A program made the translations under genes and the position numbers. From Candidatus Woesearchaeota archaeon (lineage in GTDB: Archaea; Nanobdellota; Nanobdellia; Woesearchaeales; GW2011-AR4), in contig JACPDF010000029.1 in assembly GCA_016184145.1 (NCBI GenBank), positions 1 through 47,866 of the forward strand: a stretch of 47,866 nt of DNA, read 5' to 3'. Every line of letters begins with the position of its first letter. The stretch's first letter is position 1. Under the pieces are notes generated by a model. The model saw only the letters and a list, made by a program, of their open reading frames with translations, was not told the origin of the DNA and did no database searches. Below, one piece after another: positions 41,980 to 47,866 of the stretch.

Positions 41980-43365
41980 CTAATTATAAATCTTTTCGAA
42001 TATATAATATTTACAAGAGCCTTTTTCTGCTGAGCGCGCTAACGAAAAAGTCTCCGTCAATAAATTGATAAAATCGGAGTGCTTTTTGCTGCAGCCCTCA
42101 TCATGACTGGGGCAAGGCAGTATGTCGCACGTATTTATTAAAACCGCACCGGCATTTCCAATATTCCTTTCCAGCTGGTCTATCCTTTCTGAGCCATACA
42201 GCGGGTAATAGACAAGCTCATCAGCCTTCTTGTCTGAAAAAGCTATGAATGCGGGATTGGATATCCAAAGACTGCCAGCATCAGCCTCCCCACTATACTC
42301 ATAAAATAAGTCAAAACCGTCCTCGTAGCTATCAAACCTTAAATCAGGCAAACTCAAAGCAAAAAAGACAGCCAGCAAGGAATACAAAACCAAATTCCTT
42401 CTCTTCTTCAGCAGGCCAGCAAAATAAACCATCCCATAGCTTGCCAGGATGTAGAGCAATGGCAACACGGGTATCAACAAACGCATTTCTTTGTGCATTG
42501 CTGTATTATAGAGCATGAAGCTCCCTAGGAAAGCAAAAGCCAGGGCATATCTGCCAAAGTTGTATCTTCTCAGGGCAAATACGAGCCCAAGAATAGAAAA
42601 GACAGCAAGGAAGTTTTCCTTTACAATGGAAACAAAATAAAAATAAAGCGGCTGATTGAAAACCCAGCCAGTATACTTTGTCATGAAGGCCTGCACGGCA
42701 AAAGGATAAAATAGGCTACCATAGAGGAAATAGTTGAATATTAGGTAAGGAACCACGGGAATGAGGAAAAATACACAGAAATTTAAAAAAGCCCTTACAT
42801 TCTCCTTGTTCCTTGCTGTTAAATAAAGCAACAATAAAAACAGCGGGAAAGCGATAAACAGCTGGAAAAATCTCGTCATAAAGGCTATCCCAAGGAATAA
42901 TCCGGAGTAATTATACAGCCTTCTTATGAAAAAATAAAGCCCCAGCAAAACAAAAAATGTTGACGGGATTTCAGTCTGCATTATGTTTGAAAACACGAAA
43001 AATGTCTGCGATAATGACAGGAAAAATGACGCAATGAAAGCGATTTTCCTGTCAAAGAGGCGCGAAGCAATTATATATACCAAAAGAACAGTTCCTAAGC
43101 TAAACAAAATTGCCGTTATTTCTCCAAACAAGATTGGGTTGAGGCCGAGCTTCCAGTAAAATCCCAAAACAATGGGCCAGAGCAAAGGCCTGGAGGCTTC
43201 CCATAAACCAACGCTGCCAAAGGAATAAATATACTTCCCCATGCCAAGAAATACTGCTGAATCCCACCATATGTCATGGTGGACAAGCAAGGAAGATAAA
43301 TAAACAATAGAAATCAAAATAAAGAAAATAAAAAATGCTGTGTTTTTCCTCAACCACCGCTCCAT
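41980..43365 (-). CDS. PMT/ArnT-type (GT39-like) membrane glycosyltransferase
   Basis: The protein has 461 residues from the ATG at 43365, about 26 nt from a TATA element (ATTAAATATTA, minus); an ATG six codons upstream (43383) is possible. About ten hydrophobic segments are followed by a soluble C-terminal end of about 80 residues. The first outside loop has the acidic motif HHDIWWDSAVFLGMGKYI, where the catalytic Asp of lipid-phosphate-sugar transferases lies. Such enzymes transfer sugars from polyprenyl-phosphate carriers to proteins or lipids outside the cytosol. It is the third gene of an operon with a GT2 and a membrane thioredoxin. Confidence 0.82.
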   Translation of the reverse strand: MERWLRKNTAFFIFFILISIVYLSSLLVHHDIWWDSAVFLGMGKYIYSFGSVGLWEASRPLLWPIVLGFYWKLGLNPILFGEITAILFSLGTVLLVYIIASRLFDRKIAFIASFFLSLSQTFFVFSNIMQTEIPSTFFVLLGLYFFIRRLYNYSGLFLGIAFMTRFFQLFIAFPLFLLLLYLTARNKENVRAFLNFCVFFLIPVVPYLIFNYFLYGSLFYPFAVQAFMTKYTGWVFNQPLYFYFVSIVKENFLAVFSILGLVFALRRYNFGRYALAFAFLGSFMLYNTAMHKEMRLLIPVLPLLYILASYGMVYFAGLLKKRRNLVLYSLLAVFFALSLPDLRFDSYEDGFDLFYEYSGEADAGSLWISNPAFIAFSDKKADELVYYPLYGSERIDQLERNIGNAGAVLINTCDILPCPSHDEGCSKKHSDFINLLTETFSLARSAEKGSCKYYIFEKIYN

Positions 43366-43396
43366 AAAGGATAAGTGCGGCAATTAATATTTAATC

Positions 43397-44077
43397 TTAT
43401 TGGCATATTGAATGCTCCCTGTACCTGCACAAAATATCTGCAACCTGATTCTTGTTCTTCAGCCCGCAGTAGGTATCCTCTTCCACAACAATGCACGGGA
43501 AATCTGTAATATTATAAAAAAGCCCCAGAGTTCTTACAGAAGCCAGGTCCAAGTTGGAATCAAAGGAGAAAAGCGCGATCTCCGGGTCTATCTCCTTGTT
43601 CAAGTCTGTCAGCACAAAAGCCTGCGCATCGCAGTCAGGGCAGTCTTCCTTCTTCTTGTAAAAATACAATATTACTGTCTGGTTAAAGTTGCATTGCTCT
43701 TTCATGCTCTTGAGCATTGAAAAATAAACGACCTCATTCCTGTTAAACTTGCGCTTCTGCTCCTGATAGAATGGGTCTATGCTAAACTGCTCCGTAGCCT
43801 CCCTGTACCTGTCTATTTTAACGCCAGTATCCCACAGGGTCTTGTCCATGTAAGACAATGTATTTTCCAGCGACAGGCATGTTATATTGCCTCCAAACAC
43901 ATCATTCATCAATGAAAGAGCCTGTATCTCCTGGTACTCATCAAGAATTTCCTCCATCCTGCCAACAACAGCATTTTCCCTCTGGGAATTAAGGTAAAAA
44001 TTTAGGGAATAGATGGAAGCCAGCAGCAGCACAGTTATTACAGCTGCGTAAACAAAAATGTTCTTTTTGATCACCAT
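43397..44077 (-). CDS. Membrane-anchored thioredoxin-fold protein with CPDC site
   Basis: The 226-residue protein has one N-terminal membrane segment (about 8-29), then an outside domain. Residues about 130-210 look like a thioredoxin fold: VILYFYKKKEDCPDC gives a strand followed by C146-P-D-C149, and TDFPCIVVEE gives the cis-Pro (P194) strand. An extra N-terminal helical part of about 100 residues and further cysteines (C67, C129, C195, C204, C217, C225) are present. It overlaps the GT2 by 7 nt and lies 13 nt before the PMT frame, so all three should be made together. A disulfide-exchange role on secreted, glycosylated proteins is inferred, with the Ost3/Ost6 subunits of oligosaccharyltransferase as an analogy only. 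Confidence 0.7.
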   Translation of the reverse strand: MVIKKNIFVYAAVITVLLLASIYSLNFYLNSQRENAVVGRMEEILDEYQEIQALSLMNDVFGGNITCLSLENTLSYMDKTLWDTGVKIDRYREATEQFSIDPFYQEQKRKFNRNEVVYFSMLKSMKEQCNFNQTVILYFYKKKEDCPDCDAQAFVLTDLNKEIDPEIALFSFDSNLDLASVRTLGLFYNITDFPCIVVEEDTYCGLKNKNQVADILCRYREHSICQ

Positions 44078-45306
44078 CTAACCTTTCTCCTCATAAGGAC
44101 AATAAAAAAAGATGCAAGCCAGAAGGCCTGGTACATAAAGAAAAGAATAAAATACCCAAAGTACAAAGATGGCTTTCTCTCTAAACTGCTTCTTGCTATG
44201 CCTAGGCTGTAAGTCACCAAAAGTATCATTCCAAGGATGCCAGACAGGCCAAAAAACAGGAACATGCTTACTGCAAGCAGGTCAAAGTCAAATGTCATAT
44301 TGGAGAAAAAATTGTAGTTGGTCAACGAATAATACGAAAGATTCCTGAATATGTTTGAGAACAGCAGATAGGTGGAAAATACAAACAGCCCAAGCCCGGA
44401 GGCTATGAGGGCATAATTGAAAGGGATGAAATAGCCAAAAAGCCCTGTCTTGTTCTTGGCCAGAATATCCTTGTGCTGCCATAGCGTGAGCAAGGCTCCA
44501 GAATACCAGCGTCTTCTCTGCCTGTACAGCCCTTTCATGTCGTGAGGCGTTACTGTGTGCACGGCAGTAGACATGCAGTTTGCGATCTTGTAGCCTGATT
44601 TGTGGATTCTATAGGCAATCTCAAGGTCTTCTGTTATATTTTCAGGATCAAAATAACCTATCTTATCCAGCAGTCTTTTCCTGTATACCGAGAAAGGGCC
44701 TGGAGTGACATGGACGCAATTAAACAAGGAAAAAATCTTTAAAAACAATGACAGGCCGAGTATATACTCAAGCCTTATTATTCTCTGCAGGAAGTTTTTT
44801 GCAGACCTTACCTCGACAGAAACTGTTACAGAGCCTACCTTCTCGTCTTTGAAATAAGGGAGTGTTTTCCTTAATATGTCGCTTGGCACTATGGTGTCAG
44901 CGTCCATGCACGCAATATAGCTTCCTTTTGCTAGGGAAATCCCTTGGTTTAATGATTTGGCTTTGCCCTTGTTTTTGCTGTTGTCAACAAGAATGATATT
45001 TTTGCCTGTGTGCTCCCTCACTATATCTGCTGTCCTGTCTATGCTGCCGTCATTTACAATTATGACCTCAAAAAGGCTTTTTGGATAGTCTATAAGCTTC
45101 AATGACTTAATGCAGTCTGCTATAGACTCCTCTTCATTATAAGCAGGCACTATTATGCTTATTTTAGGAAGCTTGTCGTTCTTTCTGAACTCAGGGGAAT
45201 CATAAAGCTTTTTCCTGTTGTAGAAAAGAGCCAGCATGAAGACTACCACAAAATAAGTGGACAAAAACCACACAACATGCACCAATATAGCGTAGTAAAT
45301 GTTCAT
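44071..45306 (-). CDS. GT2 membrane glycosyltransferase
   Basis: The protein has 411 residues. An N-terminal membrane segment (about 8-29) precedes a cytosolic GT-A domain with IIVPAYNEEESI (51-62), VNDGSID, the metal-binding DAD (135-137), the catalytic TED (225-227) and RQRRRWYSG (262-270). Three further membrane segments close the protein. These motifs fit processive-type enzymes such as hyaluronan/cellulose-like synthases or polyprenyl-sugar synthases. It is the first gene of the operon, with a TATA-like GCTTATATACC (minus, about 45339-45349). It might make the lipid-linked sugar that the PMT-type enzyme uses. Confidence 0.85.
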   Translation of the reverse strand: MNIYYAILVHVVWFLSTYFVVVFMLALFYNRKKLYDSPEFRKNDKLPKISIIVPAYNEEESIADCIKSLKLIDYPKSLFEVIIVNDGSIDRTADIVREHTGKNIILVDNSKNKGKAKSLNQGISLAKGSYIACMDADTIVPSDILRKTLPYFKDEKVGSVTVSVEVRSAKNFLQRIIRLEYILGLSLFLKIFSLFNCVHVTPGPFSVYRKRLLDKIGYFDPENITEDLEIAYRIHKSGYKIANCMSTAVHTVTPHDMKGLYRQRRRWYSGALLTLWQHKDILAKNKTGLFGYFIPFNYALIASGLGLFVFSTYLLFSNIFRNLSYYSLTNYNFFSNMTFDFDLLAVSMFLFFGLSGILGMILLVTYSLGIARSSLERKPSLYFGYFILFFMYQAFWLASFFIVLMRRKVRW

Positions 45307-45357
45307 TTTTACAATTCTGTTAAAATGTGTGGCTTTTGGTATATAAGCTTTATGCGG

Positions 45358-45810
45358 CTATTTATTCTTTGTCTTTATGAAATCCCCAATTGTGAAGCCT
45401 TCTGCCTTTTCATGCCTTAATTCCTCATGCTTTTCCTCGTATTCCTCTATAAGCTTAATTCCAAGGGCCTTTTGCAGCTTTTTTGCAAGCTCTATATTAG
45501 GATGAAAATTTCCTGATTCGAGCTGATGTATCAAGGATTCTTTCTCATTGAGCTTTTTTGCAAAGTCTTTTTGCGTCAATCCAAGCTCTTCCCTTCCTTT
45601 TCTTATCTTTTCAGCATAGTTGTCAACTATTATATCCATTGCCTCAGGCTTTTCTTCTGCCTTCTTCTGCCTTATTTTTTCCACTTCATGCTGCTTCACT
45701 GCACCAAGAATCTTTCCAAACCTGCTGCAGTTCTGGCATACAGTAAGCACTGCTCCTTCTACCTCTGCCTTGAACATACTTCCGGAAGAGCCGCACATGT
45801 CGCATAGCAT
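45358..45810 (-). CDS. mbf1: Multiprotein bridging factor aMBF1
   Basis: The 150-residue archaeal MBF1 has an N-terminal zinc ribbon (CDMCG and VCQNC), a charged linker and a helix-turn-helix domain (about 65-120; [26 protein letters not shown]). It is a transcription-coactivator-like protein in archaea. The ATG directly follows the YjbQ stop, so the two are co-translated from one mRNA. Confidence 0.93.
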   Translation of the reverse strand: MLCDMCGSSGSMFKAEVEGAVLTVCQNCSRFGKILGAVKQHEVEKIRQKKAEEKPEAMDIIVDNYAEKIRKGREELGLTQKDFAKKLNEKESLIHQLESGNFHPNIELAKKLQKALGIKLIEEYEEKHEELRHEKAEGFTIGDFIKTKNK

Positions 45811-46212
45811 CTAATCACCAAGAACAGTAACAGCAATGCTCCTTTTCCTGGGGCCGTCTAACTCAAATAAAGAGATAGCCTGCCACGTCCCCAATTGGAG
45901 CTTTGCATTTTTTATAGGTATTGTTTCTGAAGGCCCCAATATTGTGGCTTTAATGTGGGCATCGGCATTCCCATCAAGCTTATCATGCCTCCAAATGCCT
46001 TTTTCAACTAATTTGTTGAGGGCATCTATAGTATCCAAATATATATTTGTATCAGCATTCTCATTAACCACAATTGCAGCAGTGGCATGCATTGCATAGA
46101 CATTGCATATACCGTCATTTACCTTTGATTTTTTTACTATTGAAGAAACCTGCTCTGTTATATCTATCATTTCCTGGCTTTTAGAAGTGGATATAGTTAT
46201 AACTTGCTGCAT
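45811..46212 (-). CDS. yjbQ: YjbQ/UPF0047 family protein
   Basis: The 133-residue protein has the family landmarks HATAAIVVNENAD, DGNADAHIKATILGPSETIPI and LGTWQAISLFELDGPRKR. Members show weak thiamine-phosphate synthase activity in some bacteria; the physiological role is unclear. A TATA element (ATTTAAAAAATA, minus, about 46232-46243) is about 25 nt before the ATG, so the transcript is probably leaderless and includes mbf1. Confidence 0.9.
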   Translation of the reverse strand: MQQVITISTSKSQEMIDITEQVSSIVKKSKVNDGICNVYAMHATAAIVVNENADTNIYLDTIDALNKLVEKGIWRHDKLDGNADAHIKATILGPSETIPIKNAKLQLGTWQAISLFELDGPRKRSIAVTVLGD

Positions 46213-46418
46213 ATTCCAGATGATATTATCCTATTTTTTAAATCTTTCTTCGCATTTAAATGCAAATATTCTATCCAGTCTTTAACTGGTGGTTTGAAAT
46301 AAACTGCTCCATAGCGAATATTTGCATTCTTAGAAACCTGACCCCAGTCACAGAGTGGGGGGTCTGGTTTCTCTTGAAATAAACAATGTTTAAAAACAGC
46401 GATATTTAATCCTGATGT
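46213..46418. repeat. Inverted-repeat-rich divergent intergenic region with a gene remnant
   Basis: AATGCAAATATTC (46259-46271) and GAATATTTGCATT (46316-46328) form a perfect 13-bp inverted repeat, enclosing CCAGT/ACTGG and a TTGAAATAAAC copy that recurs at about 46374. AGAAACC-T-GACCCC (46332-46345) pairs with GGGGTC-T-GGTTTCT (46359-46372). On the minus strand about 40 codons (NIRYGAVYFKPPVKDWIEYL and neighbours) read like a protein fragment overlapping this region. A plus-strand TATA (GTTTAAAAAC, about 46388-46397) serves the kinase gene. Confidence 0.6.
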
Positions 46419-46913
46419 ATGAAAACAATAATTGTTACAGGAACGCCCGGGACAGGAAAAACACAACTTGCAAAAAAATTAGCCAGTAAACTGAATTTCG
46501 ATTATATTGATGTAAATAAGATGATAAAGAAATATAACATTTCTGAGGGGTACGACAAAAAAAGGAAGACCAAGATTGTGGATGTCGCCAAGCTAAATAA
46601 AACACTAATTAGGGAAATTAGCAATTTCAAGAAAGATAAAAAAACTAAAGGAATAATAATAGATTCCCATTTATCCCATTATTTACCGGAAAAATATGTT
46701 GATTTGTGCATAGTAACCAAATGTGATTTAAAGGCATTGCAAGAAAGATTAAAGAAGAGAAAATACCCGAAAGAAAAGATAAGGGAAAATCTGGATGCGG
46801 AGATTTTTGATATTTGTTCAGTTGAAGCAAGAGAAAAGGGGCATAATATTCTGGTTATAGACTGCACTAGGTCAATAAATATTAAAAATATCATAAAAGT
46901 GATAATAAAATAA
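46419..46913 (+). CDS. Fap7/AK6-type nucleoside kinase-like ATPase
   Basis: The 164-residue protein has a P-loop GTPGTGKT (8-15) and the IIDSHLSHYLP motif where the Fap7/hCINAP family has its acidic-x-His site. Such proteins combine adenylate-kinase activity with a role in small-subunit rRNA maturation. No ordinary adenylate kinase is seen in this window. The TATA box gives a leaderless start; the cyclophilin-like gene follows after 22 nt. Confidence 0.88.
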   Translation: MKTIIVTGTPGTGKTQLAKKLASKLNFDYIDVNKMIKKYNISEGYDKKRKTKIVDVAKLNKTLIREISNFKKDKKTKGIIIDSHLSHYLPEKYVDLCIVTKCDLKALQERLKKRKYPKEKIRENLDAEIFDICSVEAREKGHNILVIDCTRSINIKNIIKVIIK

Positions 46914-46935
46914 ATCCAATATTAGACTAATAAGA

Positions 46936-47330
46936 ATGAAGATAAAGATTAAATCTGGAAGAACAGAAGCAATAGCGGAATTGAAAGATACTAAGACTGC
47001 AAAAGCAATTTACGAAAAACTACCAATAGAAAGCACTGCAAGCATATGGGGGCAAGAGGTTTATTTTGAAATCCCGGTAAACTTAGAAGCAGAGAAAGAT
47101 GCTAAAGAGATAGTTTCTAAGGGTGATATAGCTTACTGGCCTGCTGGTAGGTGCTTCTGCATTTTCTTTGGAAAGACACCAGCATCACAGACGAAAGACC
47201 AAAAGCCGCTTCCAAGGTGAATGTTTTCGGCAAAGTTAAAGATGATTATACCATTTTCAAAAAAATAAATGGTGGAGACAAAATAATTGTTGAAAAACTG
47301 ATTGGCAGAGATTATAGTGGCGGAATTTAA
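46936..47330 (+). pseudogene. Cyclophilin-like (TM1367/DUF369-type) protein, frameshifted near the end
   Basis: The first 90 or so codons read as a small cyclophilin-like barrel: TKTAKAIYEKLP, WGQEVYFEIPV, AYWPAGRCFCIFFGKTP. In the annotated frame it ends early at 47220. From about 47210 the frame +2 continues with ASKVNVFGKV and further barrel strands to a TAA at 47328-47330. One extra A in the run of four at about 47208 (GACCAAAAG) would restore the frame. So the C-terminal third is lost unless the base is an error. The true stop lies inside a hairpin (47320-47356). The function of the family is not known. Confidence 0.75.
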
Positions 47331-47507
47331 TATTTGTAATGATTGTTAAATTCCGCTAATACACGCGAAAATCGGAGATTTTCGGTGCGTAAAAATGCAT
47401 AGCATTTTTTGCACACAAAATCTGAAAGATTTTGCTGTGTCCTGAAAATCCAAGGGATTTTCATGATAGGCACGGATTACCTATTACAAAAATTAACTTC
47501 CGTGCCT
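47320..47507. repeat. Tandem run of six hairpins
   Basis: Six inverted repeats follow one another: GCGGAATTTAA/TTAAATTCCGC (47320-47330, 47346-47356); CGAAAATC/GATTTTCG (47366-47373, 47377-47384); AAAAATGC/GCATTTTT (47391-47398, 47402-47409); CAAAATC/GATTTTG (47416-47422, 47428-47434); TGAAAATCC/GGATTTTCA (47443-47451, 47455-47463); AGGCACGGA/TCCGTGCCT (47468-47476, 47499-47507). Three share the core AAAATC...GATTTT. It separates two co-oriented genes; the last hairpin ends just before the TATA box of the next gene. Confidence 0.75.
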
Positions 47508-47519
47508 ATAAATTTATAA
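47508..47519 (+). promoter_or_regulatory. TATA box of the NFACT gene
   Basis: ATAAATTTATAA is about 30 nt upstream of the ATG at 47544, consistent with other promoters here. Confidence 0.5.
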
Positions 47520-47543
47520 ATCCTATTCTCTGTTTTTTATGCT

Positions 47544-47866
47544 ATGGCAAAACAATTAGGCTCTTTGGAGATGCATTTTCTTCTTAAGGAGCTAAAGGAG
47601 CTGGAAAAGGCAAGGGTTGACAGGGTTTATAACGCAGGCAATGAAGAAGTTTATGTACAATTCCATAAGAGTAGCGTTGGGAAGAAGATATTAAGGATAA
47701 TTGTTGGAAAAGCAATTTTTGTTTCTGAAGAAAAATCCTCTGATGAGAAGCCGTCTCATTTCTGCGTTATGCTAAGGAAGCATCTTGAAGGAAAAATACT
47801 TGAGTGCATAGAGCAGATAAAGCCAGAGAGAATTATAAAATTTGTTTTTAAGTCGAAAGAGGATGA
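47544..47866 (+). CDS. rqcH: NFACT-family protein (RqcH/NEMF homologue), 3' partial
   Basis: The first 107 codons are in the window. Landmarks are MHFLLKELKELEKARVDRVYN, the EEVYVQFH strand, and the conserved HFCVMLRKHLEGKIL with IKPERIIKFVF. Family members bind stalled large ribosomal subunits and, in bacteria and eukaryotes, add C-terminal tails during ribosome quality control. The rest of the gene is beyond the window. Confidence 0.88.
   Translation, partial: MAKQLGSLEMHFLLKELKELEKARVDRVYNAGNEEVYVQFHKSSVGKKILRIIVGKAIFVSEEKSSDEKPSHFCVMLRKHLEGKILECIEQIKPERIIKFVFKSKED

Noticed and set aside
46936-47330. Programmed frameshift in the cyclophilin-like gene
   Set aside because: There is only a four-A run and no stimulating structure at the slip point; a sequencing or real indel is more likely.
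1-47866. CRISPR arrays, tRNA or rRNA genes
   Set aside because: No regularly spaced repeats with unique spacers and no cloverleaf or rRNA motifs were seen in the intergenic regions.

Overview
The window looks like a stretch of a DPANN-type archaeal chromosome, probably of the Woesearchaeales/Pacearchaeales kind (inferred). The archaeal signs seen are the L3-to-SecY ribosomal superoperon with archaeal/eukaryotic-type proteins (eS4, eL32, eL19, eL34, eL14, aIF1, Rpp29), a short archaeal PheT, RadB, aMBF1, a Fap7-type kinase, a pilin with a class III signal and TATA-box promoters about 25 nt before many start codons. The DPANN hint comes mainly from a one-polypeptide fused primase, together with split transketolase, small genes and many small membrane or lipoproteins.

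Layout. 1-3407: surface cluster of an SLT-type (lytic transglycosylase-like) protein and two related lipoproteins. 3629-4403: broken TrmB-like regulator. 4526-6975: transketolase N and C subunits plus transaldolase (non-oxidative pentose phosphate branch). 6976-8218: a lipoprotein and a Cys-rich secreted protein on the minus strand. 8313-11532: pheS-pheT. 11538-27743 (minus, apart from a plus-strand pilin at 12618): a ribosomal block from uL3 to SecY and an EMC3-like insertase, then eL34 and eL14. Its promoter leader contains two mutually exclusive hairpins. 27980-28330: an untidy stretch with a transposase remnant. 28335-29996: small tail-anchored protein and fused primase. 30089-39392: a biotin region (biotin carboxylase, BirA, EcfT, EcfA, DipZ-like redoxin, BioY, BCCP, carboxyltransferase) interrupted by a thioesterase, an aminotransferase and a small membrane protein. 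39539-41091: two unknown membrane proteins. 41247-45306: radB and a glycosylation-like operon (GT2, membrane thioredoxin, PMT-type transferase). 45358-47330: aMBF1, YjbQ, Fap7-like kinase and a frameshifted cyclophilin-like gene. 47320-47507: a run of six hairpins. 47544-end: start of an NFACT/RqcH gene.

How the genes fit together. The biotin region holds uptake (BioY/EcfT/EcfA), attachment (BirA), carrier (BCCP) and enzyme subunits, so it reads as a biotin-dependent carboxylase with its own cofactor supply. Two members look broken as sequenced: EcfA has an in-frame TAA and no H-loop histidine, and the carboxyltransferase has lost about 20 codons and its frame. Two other genes in the window are also disrupted (TrmB-like and cyclophilin-like). 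Either this lineage is losing genes or the assembly has local errors; reads would decide.

The most interesting leads are the ribosomal leader switch, the GT2-thioredoxin-PMT operon, the DipZ-like redoxin coupled to biotin uptake genes, the SLT-domain surface protein, the duplicated SecY tail and several unexplained hairpin clusters. No tRNA, rRNA or CRISPR array was seen.
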